From NCBI GenBank assembly GCA_001414485.1, contig LLEY01000013.1, positions 558,001-622,000 of the forward strand: a stretch of DNA of 64,000 bases, read 5' to 3'. The position numbers and the translations under genes are program-made. Shown one piece after another: positions 1-10,464 of the stretch (the first letter of the stretch is position 1; each line of letters begins with the position of its first letter). Source of the DNA: Calycina herbarum (Eukaryota > Ascomycota > Leotiomycetes > Helotiales > Pezizellaceae). The notes beneath the pieces were generated by a model. That model did not search any database. It saw only the letters and a list, made by a program, of their open reading frames with translations, and was not told the DNA's origin.

Positions 1-84
1 TGTCTTCTCCTCCTCTTCAAGTGTTGTGCGGCAAGGAATTGCTCTGTTCTAACTAATGGTAGTATCATGGCCGAGCAGCTTCGA

Positions 85-530
85 TCACCCAGCATGGCTT
101 AGAAGTAGGAAGCAAGGCGATAGCTGGCGCTCCTCTGTCAACTCGCAAAATGCTTCCACCTTTTTCGAATATCTTGAACCAGGAAGTAGGACGTGTCCAA
201 CGGCCACCGCTGCTTCCCCACGAAGATCTCGGTATGCGCACTCTCGCAGAACCAATTCTTTATCGCAATGTATTACCGCGCCCGATATCGCCAGTGAAGA
301 GGGCTCACGAGCATCTATATTGATGCCGTCGTCGTGGGTTGCGGGGTGGTGCTGCCATCTCGATCGCAGTCACATTTGCTTGCGAATTGGATATCCTTTG
401 GGGGCGGTAACAGTTAGCAAATGCTCTTCTTCCAAGAGTCAGAATGAATCGAATACGTACTGGGAATTTTAGCATCCTTGCGCCGTTCTCTGTCCGTTGA
501 GCTTCGTTGAAGTTCACTGGCGATGGACAT
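85..530 (-). pseudogene. unrecognised two-exon gene with one in-frame stop
   Basis: I do not recognise the product. On the minus strand an ATG at 530 opens a short charged exon (530-461, MSIASELQRSS...). It is followed by a good intron: GTACGT donor at 460, TGCTAAC branch point, CAAAG acceptor. The second exon (395-85) joins in the same phase and stays open to a TGA at 87-85, ending ...CFLLLSHAG. The two exons sum to 127 codons. One internal TGA (372-370), which a single C to T change from CGA would give, interrupts the frame. I therefore read it as a broken or mis-modelled gene. It could also be chance open frame, since no domain is visible. Confidence is low. Confidence 0.3.
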
Positions 531-725
531 GGGTGGTTCTGGCGTTCGTAGGTAGTGAAGCATCAGAAGTCACTTCAACCATACTCACCTCCCGCTCTCG
601 TCATCGAGTCCAACGGAAGCCCCCGTCAGACCCAAGTCACGAGGAAAAAGAGCAAACTCGTCTCGCTTGCGCAAACTGGCCAGTCCCGCCGCCAAACTTT
701 TCCGTTGCCCCCTCGACCACCCAGG

Positions 726-733
726 TATAAATA
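726..733 (+). promoter_or_regulatory. TATA-like box upstream of secreted protein gene
   Basis: The sequence TATAAATA lies about 200 bases upstream of the ATG at 927. It is followed by a pyrimidine-rich stretch with CA repeats (about 760-850) typical of a fungal 5' leader. Confidence 0.45.
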
Positions 734-926
734 CTGCCCTCCGCCCACCTGAATCCAAACTTTTCCCTCTTCTCTCCTCAGCATCAGCATCTGCACCGCT
801 ACACATACACACACGCATTCCACTCACACACATCTTGAGGACTAACCACCCTCATTGATACCCTCTCATCCATACAATCCATATCCCTCACACCCGACCT
901 TTACGATCTCACAGCAAGCAGTCACA

Positions 927-1370
927 ATGTTCTCCCTTGTGGTTTCCGTTGTTGCTGTCTTCTGTGTTCTCCTCGCTCTCGCCCGCCCAGCTCTCGCTGG
1001 ACTCCTCTCGCCACCCTCTGCTGCTGTTATGCTAACAGTTCCAGAGCCATCATCTCCTGTCGTTGCCGTCAAGACTGTCAAGCGTGTCCACTGGGTTATC
1101 GACCCAATCGACAATGATCCAGCGAACCTCAAGTACAACAACCTCCGCCAAGGCACCGCAGTTCCCCTCGGAGCAGAATTCAACGCGACAATTCATATCT
1201 GCAGAAGGAAAAGATGCTACAACTGTTTCGCCCGCAACGGACGCGTCCCCTCCAAGATCCCAATGGAGAAGCTCGAGAAAGAGGATTTCGAGGACAAGAG
1301 GGAAGCGGAGCGCACCGCTTTGCCAATCACCAAGACCCTCGAGGAGTTCATCTTGTATGAGATGGGTTAA
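927..1370 (+). CDS. small secreted protein of unknown function (147 aa)
   Basis: The start chosen is the ATG at 927 (context CACAATG), because from there the protein opens with a clean signal peptide: a hydrophobic run to about residue 24 ending ARPALA, then GLLSPP. An in-frame ATG 24 codons earlier would bury the signal. The mature part is about 123 residues with no recognisable domain. It has a KR dipeptide near residue 50 (TVKR-VHW, a possible Kex2 site) and a compact cysteine cluster (CRRKRCYNC). The C-terminal part is charged and helical, rich in E and K. It is probably secreted. An effector-like or surface role is only a guess. It stands alone, and the next supportable gene is more than 4 kb away. 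A run of ten C follows the stop. Confidence 0.7.
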   Translation: MFSLVVSVVAVFCVLLALARPALAGLLSPPSAAVMLTVPEPSSPVVAVKTVKRVHWVIDPIDNDPANLKYNNLRQGTAVPLGAEFNATIHICRRKRCYNCFARNGRVPSKIPMEKLEKEDFEDKREAERTALPITKTLEEFILYEMG

Positions 1371-4300
1371 GTATGATATCCCCCCCCCCCTTGTTTGCTT
1401 TCCGAAAAATACTTCAAACAGACCTCACGGTCGACCACAAAAACTTGAAAATATAGGTCCGGTTTCCGATTCGACGCGGGTGGTTCCTCGACGACTACGA
1501 CTCCGGGTCTCAAAAACAATCACCAAAACACGGTTCGCCCGACTGCCACTTATTTCTTTCCTTTCTCAGGTATGACCCTTGGGGTTGTGTGCTCACTTCA
1601 TTTACTTTTGACTTCATATACTGCTGACTTCTTCTAGCTCCTCGGGTACTTCATTGTGCTCGGAGGAAATTTTGCGATTGTACCCATGGCGCATTTCGTA
1701 ACGCGATTCCTTGCAGCGCCAAACTGTCATTCTCGATCATCGAGTGATACGAGGCCGCGTTGCGCTGGATAGATGGAAATCCAGCTGACAATTGGTGCCA
1801 TTCCAAGGATTGAATGACCATCATGCAATCGCATTGGAGACATATTTTGAGAAAGTGCCTGTGGGTTTGTATGTACATAGATCATAGATATCCATAGAAA
1901 AATGAAATCTTTTGTGTTTTCCGCCTTTGTTTACCTTGACCAAGTGAAAATTTGACGCGTTGTATCCATGGCAACTTCTTCTGGCAACTTGATGTCATTC
2001 ATTGAGGACCGCGAAAAGCAGCAGTTCCCCACCGCCCCACCTTTTTCTTTGATATGTCTAAATAAGACAGCGACACCCATCAATCAATTTTCAGGTTTCT
2101 TGCCCAGGGCGCAACGGTTCTTGTTGGTCCTTGGAGTCAACTCTGGTGAGTGCTCGCAAACCTGTGATCTAGGTCTATTTAGGTAGAACCAGCTGGTCAA
2201 AAGCCCGGGTCAGATTGTATACTTCATTACTGAAAAATAGTTAAACACAGTGGTTTTCAAAGCTCGGGGGACTCCTTGTCCTAGCATTACTTTTGCTGTT
2301 TTTTGGTAGGAAATTGGAATTGACCGTCGATGTTTTAGGGCTCACCCTTTGATTCTTTTTGGACACTTTTTAGCTGCCTGCAAGACACCGGGCAAGGGGG
2401 CGTGACGCAATGAGCTCTTTCGTGAACGTGGATTTCAATGCCAGATTAGGTCTGATAGCTTTGTTTACCTCGACCTGGCGCGATATCGTCACCTGTATCC
2501 GTGTATCTTTCAACCCATTGCGTCACCGCGTCGAGATCTCCTCGGGCTAATTGCTTGCCACAACTAGCATCGCAAACGCTGAAGGAAGACTTGAAACTCG
2601 GCCTTCGTACTTCTACTTGAGTTCCACGAGCACCGATACTTATTCGCGCATTGCAGCTTATTCTCGGGGGATGACTAAAGAATCATTCGTGCAATTGAGT
2701 ATCACTTCCATTACCCTAGCAGGCGGTTGTATGCGTCCGAAGTCTTGATTCATTGCGCTAATAGGGGTGCCAAACGGTAATCTTGTTGGATCCTGGCTAT
2801 TATCCGAGCAGAGACTGCAAACATCCTATTCTTCAGAAGGTGACGATATTAATAGGTGTGTATACTTTGGGAATCGCGGATCAAATGTCTAGTGAGAGTG
2901 ACATGGACAACGACGAGGGGTTTGACGGTGAAAATGGGGGGATGATTGACGCATGCATTCAAAAAACAAACTAAGTCCGAACATCTCGTTCCTATTTACT
3001 ATATGAAGCTATCGCGAAGTTGTGGTGAGAAAATTACCCCCCGGTCTTTGCCCCTTTCCTCGGCATGGTAAGCGAAAATGACTCCGAGACCGGAGGAGAC
3101 TGACGAAGATCACGTGGCTCGGAGATAAATTCTGGACAACTTTGGAGTTATTTCCCACTGGCTTTAGGATAATGGAGCTGGTTAGACACGGTCGCGTATT
3201 GTGATTTTCTTTTCAAGGTCGTGGAATGCATGTTGACGAGGTTCCGAAGGATGGTGCAAAAGGTACGGTGGGCAGTAGCTTCTGGTTCTGGGTTGAAAAA
3301 ATCGTCCACCTCGTAGAAAGAGAGAGAGAATTACAACGAGAGAATCAATATTAGCTAAACACTGTTGTAGAATTATGTAATTGTTGAAGACTTATTCTGG
3401 ATTTCTTTTGTATTTTCCGAACTTTTTTTGAGACTTTGTTGTTTTACTAGGGAAACCACAGTGAACAACACCCGGTATAAGCCTACCTCTAGTACTCTGC
3501 CCCATACACTATTTATCATCATTCGAAACGTCTCGTGGGGGAGGGAAGGAAGATGGAGGATGACTTAGGGAGAGAACTTTTGTTCTAACTTTCGTATTTC
3601 TTCAGTAGTCCTGGTGGTCAGCGTTCCACCACCCACTCGTCACTTTAATAATACATCCGTTTCCCATACCTCAAGAGATGCACTCGTAGATTAAACTAGC
3701 GCCAAAGCAAGTATCGTACAAGGTACCACTAGACCGAACAATAAGGCCCATCATCTTCCTCGATCCCAAATTCTCTCATTAAAATTCAAAACCCCCCACC
3801 TCGCACACCCCTTCTCCCCCCAATCAACAAAAACTGAGGTGCATTTTTTTTCAACCCACCCAGCAGGTCACAAAATAACTTTGAAGGTGATATTTTGGAG
3901 GGAACCCCATTTGGATTCATCCACGGTATTGCAGAAGTCACCAAAGAAAACTCCGATACGAGTCTTTCTGGGATGAATGAACAATGGTCATAATCACTTT
4001 GCAAATCGTAGTTTTGCATATGAGATGCAGAATGAGAGTGGAGGAAATGAAGAGAATAATTAAAGGAGACTTAGGTTGGGGTTGTGATATTGTTACGGTA
4101 TACATATGTAGATGTTTTACCCGAGGGTTCGTAAGAGTGTTCACACTTCATCCAATTCATTTCTGATGAATAGTGTTGTACTAGAGGTTTTCAATAATTA
4201 ATTTAAGTGAATATATTGACCTAGGGTAGTAACAAAAAGGGAAGTTCGATTCTCTCAAGTCTTCCTCCTAAGTTTCTGTGCATAAACTATTTACCCTAAA

Positions 4301-4627
4301 CTCGCTGGTTAATTACATCAATTCAGCAAGTATACGTCGAAGGATAATTAGAGCTCTAAATATCTTTTAAGCTGTCGTCTTCAAAGTAGAGAGCAAATTG
4401 ACGGAGTAAGGAAGAAGAAGCTATGGTGTACTAGACTTATATCTCGGGACCGGAGGCTACTCACAAAGTTACCATCGTCGAATTTTAGGAACGTAATGCC
4501 ACTTATTCACGATATGACTTCCTATTCTGCACAAGATTGCTGCTAAATCATCTTAGAGTGTGTGATTTGCGGAAAGACAAACTGCCAGAGTTATCTTGAA
4601 AAACTGTTCCCAAGTACCAAAATGCCA
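1371..4627. other. intergenic, no supportable gene
   Basis: About 3.3 kb of ordinary-composition DNA. Open frames here are short, lack splice-joined partners and have no family resemblance. I see no tRNA, tandem array or transposon end before 4628. Confidence 0.6.
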
Positions 4628-4629
4628 TA

Positions 4630-5425
4630 CAGTCTGTTGCGATTTAAGCTTTACAAAGGTGGTTTGGTTTGGTTCCCCACTTATACCCTTGTAGGAACAG
4701 TAGGAACGTTAAGAAATAGGGAAATTCTTCTATTCGTTGTTAGAAGACTCCTCCGAGTCCTCTGAGTCGTCGATATCATCATCAGAGGATCTAAAGTCCT
4801 TTCTAGCCTGTACATAACCCTTTAAGAACTCCTTATATGCCTCTGGTCCTTCCTACCGCGCCTCCTCCGTATACTCGTTATATAGCCTCGTTCTCTCCTT
4901 ATCTATCGCTTCTTTCTCCTTCTCTTTCTCTCTCTTTCTTTCCTTCCTTACCCTCTGTATCTTCTTCTCTCTTCTATGTCTTCTTTTTATCCTTTTCTCG
5001 TAATCCCTAGTATGCCTTTATATCTATTACTCCCTCGAGAGTCCTGCTTCTTCAAGAATACTCTGAAAGATAAGCCTAATATACTCTTTACTTTGTCTAA
5101 TATCATCTGTAATAGCTTATAGATTAGGCGTACTTGGGCTATTATGAATTGCTTTGTGGATAGCTTTTTCTTCTTTATATATGATTCAAGGAGCCATAGC
5201 GGAGGTGGAGGTTAGCAGGGAAGTTCGAGAAATAAGTAAAGAGGCTTCAGGAGAGAGGTAGGCTGAGAGTAGAGAGGTGTTGAGAGATAGCTAGTAAGCT
5301 GTAGCTATCGTAGGTTGAGAGTTGTATTGTTGTTAAGGTTTTTTGTTGTTTCTAACGTACAGGCATTATATAAAAAGTGGAACCAAACCAAACCACCTTT
5401 TTAAAGCTTAAATCGCAACAGACTG
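4630..5425 (-). mobile_element. non-autonomous TA-flanked DNA transposon (Tc1/mariner/pogo type)
   Basis: The ends are inverted repeats of about 47 bases, beginning CAGTCTGTTGCGATTTAAGC at the left and matching the reverse complement at the right with a few mismatches. Both sides are flanked by TA (4628-4629 and 5426-5427), the target duplication of the Tc1/mariner/pogo superfamily. At 796 bases it is too short for a full transposase. It carries one decayed reading frame on the minus strand (separate entry) that does not resemble a DDE catalytic domain. It is best read as a deletion derivative or MITE-like element that kept part of a gene. Confidence 0.85.
4730..5197 (-). pseudogene. decayed ORF inside the TA-flanked element
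   Basis: A frame of 156 codons runs from an ATG at 5197 to a TAG at 4732-4730, interrupted by about six stops. Five of the six are TAA or TAG, which C to T changes in CAA or CAG would give, as expected of RIP. What remains is a strongly basic coiled-coil-like middle (KRIKRRHRREKK..., KERKREKEKEKE) and an acidic serine-rich tail (FRSSDDDIDDSEDSEESS). Acidic tails of this kind are common at the C-termini of fungal pogo-type transposases. No DDE triad is visible, so the identity is uncertain. Confidence 0.6.
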
Positions 5426-5514
5426 TACACCCAACCCGAAAAACAAGGAGTCTCAAATATGCTTTTCATAACAACCAGACCCTTTCTCTTTGATGGTGAC
5501 CCCATATCTCTCAC

Positions 5515-6743
5515 CTACTTTCCGGCACCTTTCTCTTTTCGGTAAACTCCACTTTTTCTTCTGCCCTCGCCTTTGCCACTCGAAAGCTCGCTGTCTCGCT
5601 TCGCCAACTCCGCCGTCAACCTCAAAATTTCAGCCTTCTTTTCCGAGAGTTGGGTCTCCAGAAGTCCGTTCATTCCTGCAAGGCCATTATTTAGATCTTA
5701 TAAGTGTCAACCTCCGCATCCTTCTTTGCCTTTTCCTTCCTCACAGCTGCATCGACAAGCTGCTCGATCCGATCTTTTCCTGCCTCCTCGCTTGACCTCA
5801 GACCTCTAATGGTATTCTCGAGTTCCTTGAGTGCAGTGTCTCTTTGTTTCAATTCGAGATCTTTCTCATGGAGAGATGTTTCGTGTTTCTCAACTAGGGC
5901 ATTGCTCCTCTCAAGCTCGGCTTCGGTAGGCTTTCTTTTGACGGTCTCGAATTCTAAGGAGGACTGGGTTTTTTTGAGGGTTTTCTCAGTTTCTCGCAGT
6001 TGAAGGGTGTCGGAGGATGTTTTATGCTTAGCCACTTCGCTCTCAAGTCTCTCCCTAAGTTTCTTTTCCGCCACAGAGCTGTCTCGAAACACTCTGCCTT
6101 TTTTCTTAAGAACATCCCTTTCTTCGGTGAGAGATTTTATTTGAGAGTGTGCCTCTTGCAATTCGTCATCCTTGTGTATCTCATCTCGGAGGTCCTGAAG
6201 ATTCTTTTCGCTGAGGTAGCTGTTGCCGGGTATGACTTCGAGACCCAGACTTCTCATATCAATAATCCATTTGTTCAATCGATTGCTTTCTGTATCTTTT
6301 TGTGACTGGGCCTCTTTGAAACCTTCGATTTCCTTCGTGTTCTTGTCGTTTGACTGCTCGAGCCGCTTGAGCTTTTGTGATTTTTTGTTGCTAACTTCAA
6401 CAATATTGTCGAGATATCGCTTACTCAATGCCGGTAACAGCTGCGATTGTTGAATATCGAGAACCTTTTCACATAACACTGAGACCCAATCTCTGAGATA
6501 ATCACCGTTTACTACTTCTAGAGAGCTTGCCATCACCAAGGCCCTCTTAAAAAACACGGCGGATGATGCAAAATTATCACATATCTCTTCGTTATTTTGA
6601 GGGGTAATAACGGCCTTCTGAACCTTACCTCTATAGTTGAAAGGCAATGATCGCGCAACGAGTAGCGAAAGATTTCCTTCCAATTCCCAGAATAAGCGAC
6701 GTGACTCGTTGGTGTTCGGTAAATTGCTAGACAATATACCCAT
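5515..6743 (-). CDS. coiled-coil protein of unknown function (about 390 aa)
   Basis: Exon 1 (6743-5712) opens at MGILSS and becomes a long heptad-rich coiled coil from about residue 120 (KSQKLKRLEQSNDKN...). A short intron (5711-5656, GTTGAC donor, TCTAAAT branch) joins in phase 0 to exon 2 (5655-5515), which continues the coiled coil (TQLSEKKAEILRLTAELAKR) and ends in a basic tail. The exons sum to 391 codons. An earlier acceptor (TGCAG at 5676) would break the frame. The open frame extends upstream of 6743, but that part looks non-coding and ends against an acceptor-like TTATAG, so more exons may lie upstream. It is organised like the gene at 12196-14079 (unique N-terminal half, coiled-coil C-terminal half), without clear sequence identity. 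Function unknown. Confidence 0.55.
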
Positions 6744-8132
6744 TCTACAATACCTATAAAATACATGTCGAGTTATACTCAAGAGCATTTTGCTACTTCT
6801 AAGTTCCAATAAGAGTTGAGTTATAACTAGGGTTGAGTAACGTTTCTCAGAACAAGAATTGACCACCTTTTATGTCCTCAACTACTGTCACGCTAACTTA
6901 GCATTGCGAAAAGAAATAGCAATACATGATTGGCCCTGCAAACTTCCTCCAAACACGTTCAGGCGTCCTCATGACTGCTATCCCTTGGTATATATATATA
7001 CTGAATTCATTGACCAACCAAACGTCGTTCCTCAAGCAATTGTCCAATTTGGTAGGAAAACCAGCAATTGAAACTAACAAACCGACAATCAATCTTTCTA
7101 TAAAAAAAAGCCCCGACTCATGATTTGCGAGATCAGTAGAGATCACTTGGACTCTGATAGGCAAACCTAAGAGCAAGCAGAAGCTGTCATCTTGCAGCTC
7201 CAAAAACTTACTTTTGGTTTTCCCTGTTGGTGCTTTTCGAATAACCCCCAGCTAAGCGAGAGAAAAAGGGCTGCGTGGAAGAAAGTGTAAGTTTCGTAAA
7301 ACAACGACAATCTGAAACTGACAATTCAAGGGTAAGTAATCATTGCCGCTATCAAAATTGATTGGAATCCTGGTTTGTAAAAATAGCTCATTTGGAAGCA
7401 CAAAGATACAGTATAGCTGTTTATTTGAAGGCGCCCTCGCTATTAGAAGGCTTGATGGACCCTCATCTAGCCCTCAGCGTCAGATGATATTTATATGGTC
7501 TACACGAGGGAGGAATTACGACGTATCAAGTTCTAACAAGAAACAATCAAATTCCAAACTATCCGGGAATATCTCATTCAGATAGTCTGCCTGCTCGTAC
7601 AAGATCACTCAGCATGACCTAAATCTAGGGAGTTTGTGAAGTCAGCCGGGAGCGTTAAGCAGGAATTTCCGAGTTTAGCGAGGCTAAAGCTCGTTTAAAA
7701 TAATAACCTATTGGCTCAGTCGCAAGGATTGGCCCCTATTTTTGTGGCATTATCCTTTTGATAAGCCAAGTATCACTCCTCTGATCATTGGGAAGACTTG
7801 TTGACATAAATATCAGCAACTTCAAGGTTCCCGTGGTGTCTCAGTCTGTAATTTTGTTCCCACTGGCGCTGAAAGAGCATCCTACTGTGAAACGTTGCTT
7901 TCGACCCTGAATATCATCTACGGTTTATTTTAATATTTTGACATAAAGCTTGGGAAGCAGTAACTAAGTTTAGAAATGTGAAGGAATAGAACCACGATCG
8001 AAGGATTTCTATACTCAGCCCTTGAGCCAATTTGCAACAAAAAGTTACCCGGAAGAATAATCAGAGAACAGATGAAGCCCAAGAAAATAAAAGTATTATT
8101 GGAGTTGCACTTGCAAACGGTTGAAGAAAGCA
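6744..8132. other. intergenic, no supportable gene
   Basis: About 1.4 kb between the coiled-coil gene and the six-cysteine secreted protein gene. A 101-codon minus-strand frame at 7203-6898 could hold an upstream exon of the coiled-coil gene, but no splice model is convincing. Confidence 0.5.
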
Positions 8133-8140
8133 TATATAAA
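8133..8140 (+). promoter_or_regulatory. TATA box of small secreted protein gene
   Basis: TATATAAA lies about 140 bases upstream of the ATG at 8274. It is followed by a CT-rich leader and CACAATG start context. Confidence 0.55.
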
Positions 8141-8273
8141 CCCATCCAATGTCTCTCCCACTCCTCTTTCTCATCACCGTTCTCACTCCAACTTCCACTT
8201 TCACTCCTCCCACTTCATACCCAACATCAAAACATTCCAAAACTACACACAAGTAAACGCATCCTTTCCCACA

Positions 8274-8615
8274 ATGCAATTCACCACTATCGCAATCTCT
8301 TCTTTCATCGCTTTCCTCGCCACCAGTGTCGTGGCAGACGACTGCCGTAAAGATGTCCGATACTGTGGCAGCAGTCTCGAGAAAAGAGGTTCGTGGGCTT
8401 CATAGTATGTTCTTTGAAGCACAAAATGTTCATAACTTTTAGGAAACTATGGACCACAAATCTCGCAAGCTTTACGCGATCACGGCCGAGGATTTGAGGA
8501 GGCAGACAATACGCTTTTCTTTTGTCCCGGGCTCCAGGATGGTGTAATTGACTGGGTTCAATTTTGCACTGGTGGATGCAAGGATAAAGGTGCAAACAGC
8601 GATGAATGCAAATAG
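8274..8615 (+). CDS. small cysteine-rich secreted protein (95 aa, effector candidate)
   Basis: Two exons (8274-8388 and 8443-8615) join in phase across a 54-base intron (GTTCGT donor, TTTTAG acceptor), giving 95 residues. Residues 1-21 are a signal peptide (MQFTTIAISS... to VVA). The mature protein has six cysteines (about residues 24, 31, 66, 80, 84, 94), enough for three disulfides. The pattern C-x6-CG near the N-terminus, a central YGPQI..AL segment and a C-terminal C-x3-C resembles a small secreted protein family widespread in filamentous ascomycetes; its function is, to my knowledge, unsettled. A dibasic KR followed by GNYG (residues 37-42) is a possible Kex2 site at the exon junction. 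It is a stand-alone gene with its own TATA box. Confidence 0.85.
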
Positions 8616-9762
8616 GCCATTATATCTCAGAGGTGGAGTTTTAAAGATATGACTGTTCATTGTTGCATGGGAGGAACGCTCTATTTGCATGTTTGCCGCA
8701 TTGAAGGGGGTCTTACTGAAGGCGTTTTGTTTGTTTAGGTACCACACTGTCGTTATCGTTCAATATATTATCTGGCTCCTTTAGCAACAAGCTATAATTT
8801 GAAGGACCTTCATCGTTCTCTGTCATCATAAGATGAGGATTTGCACGATGACAAAACTAACCCACCCCCAAGATACTGTGGGCCACCCGTACTAGTGTCA
8901 GGAAGGGGCATAGAAAACACAGAACTTATTTCTCTTCCCATTTATTTATTTCCCGTCTTGATTTGCAAATTGAGTTTTTGTACAAAATTGGCAGCTAGTA
9001 GGTGTTCGACAGAGCTTTTTCTCCATCTTGTGAGTGAAATTGTTTTGAGATATTTCTACGCCAATTTTGAAGTACTCCTCGAACTCCCCACTCATTTTTA
9101 TAGTAACAACGCTGTAAGTAAGAATGACAGCAGAAACAGAGAGTTTCTTTGGTGAGAATTAAATTTCGCGTGAACTTCATTAGAAATCCAAAGATATGAT
9201 TAGCTCGAGGCTTGAGTTTTCGCGTCAGAAGATAGAGCTCGAGTACTCTCAGGGGGAGAAAAAACCTACCGATTTGAGGTACACCAGCTTCTATTCGATG
9301 CAACCACAACCACCCGTTAAAAAGTTATAAGACTTGATACATCTCTTTAAGACAGCTCTGGAGATCGATTAGAATTTTTGTTATATTTTTACGACTTTAT
9401 TCGGCCTCGTAATGCGCTGTGATATAGTGTAAAGGGTGAGGTTTTAGTAGGGTAGGGCGGCTGTGCTTCAAATCGGCAGGTTTTTTCTCCCCCTGAGAAC
9501 AAATCTCCTGATGCGCCTGGGTGCTTGACCCGAGGTACGTCTTTACCCGGAGTTAATAGAAAATGACTACTTCAAGTGTTCTTCGTTGTTTTTGTTTTTA
9601 TTTCTAATAAAGGGCAAGTTGAAACTCATGAGTATCGAGATATGATGGCATCTTTCCATAAAAGCACGAAGGCATTGGATAATCGCTCGTCTCCCCCGCC
9701 TCGTCGGCCGTCCAAGGAAATTACTCACAAATTACAGTAACACGAAATGCGATTTCCAGGCC
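8616..9762. other. intergenic, no supportable gene
   Basis: About 1.1 kb with no convincing open frame on either strand. It holds the 3' end of the secreted protein gene and the promoter of the SDHC-like gene. Confidence 0.6.
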
Positions 9763-10464
9763 ATGGAATTCATCCCTCAAACTGAGGCCCGAAGCCCATG
9801 GATATTTCTCTGCCATAAAATGCCATCAAATTCGGTACGTATTGCACTTACTTCTCACCACTTGCTTTAACATACGCCACTCAGTTTCCACAACACCAAC
9901 ACCCCTAAGATTACCCCACCAAAACCACACACCCCCGCCGATTCCTATAAAATCCTCGTATCCCAACGTCTCCTCCGACCCGTAGCTCCCCATCTCACAA
10001 TCTACAAATGGCAAATCACCTCCGTTCTCTCAGTCCTAGAACGCATCACGATGCTATCCTCGCTGGTAGTAAGTCTCAAGTTCTCGGGACATTTTACCGA
10101 ATTCTACCCCTTTTTTACTTCCAAGACAACTCTTGAATCCTTCTCAGAGCATTAGACTGACTCCAACATCTTAGGACTAGGTCTATACATCTTCGGATTT
10201 ACATACGCGTTATATCCTTTCCTAGGGTGGGACTTATCATCTGCAAGTATCGCAGCAGCTTTGGTGACATGGCCAATTGCTGCTAAAATTGCGACGAAGT
10301 TTGCTGTGGCCTTTCCATTTACTTTACATGCTTTTAATAGCCTTCGGTTCTTGATATTGGATGCTGCGAAACTTGCCTTCTTTACAAAGCATGAAGTCAT
10401 CAGAACTGGTTGGCTGGCGGTGGCTGCTGCGACTATAAGCGCTTTGTGGTTGGCATTCATGTGA
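9763..10464 (+). CDS. divergent succinate dehydrogenase cytochrome b subunit (SDHC/Sdh3 paralogue), possibly broken
   Basis: Exon 2 (9910-10068) encodes ADSYKILVSQRLLRPVAPHL followed by TIYKWQITSVLSVLERIT, matching the N-terminal signature of complex II subunit C. Exon 3 (10175-10464) encodes LYIFGFTYALYPFLGW and three membrane helices ending ALWLAFM. Exon 1 (9763-9834, or from the in-frame ATG at 9820) joins at a GTACGT donor. The quinone-site Ser and Arg (S-x3-R) are kept, but the His of the usual LHR is Glu (LER). The haem-ligand-type His is kept in LHAFNSLRF, while the second His of the usual H-x3-GxRH is Phe. Exons 2 and 3 do not join in frame through the obvious GTAAGT donor (10069) and TTAG acceptor (10174); a weak donor at 10073 would. 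It is therefore either a divergent functional paralogue or a recent pseudogene. The N-terminus does not look like a typical mitochondrial presequence. Confidence 0.75.

Noticed and set aside
6898..7203. 101-codon minus-strand frame upstream of the coiled-coil gene
   Set aside because: Could hold an upstream exon, but no splice model joins it convincingly to 6743.
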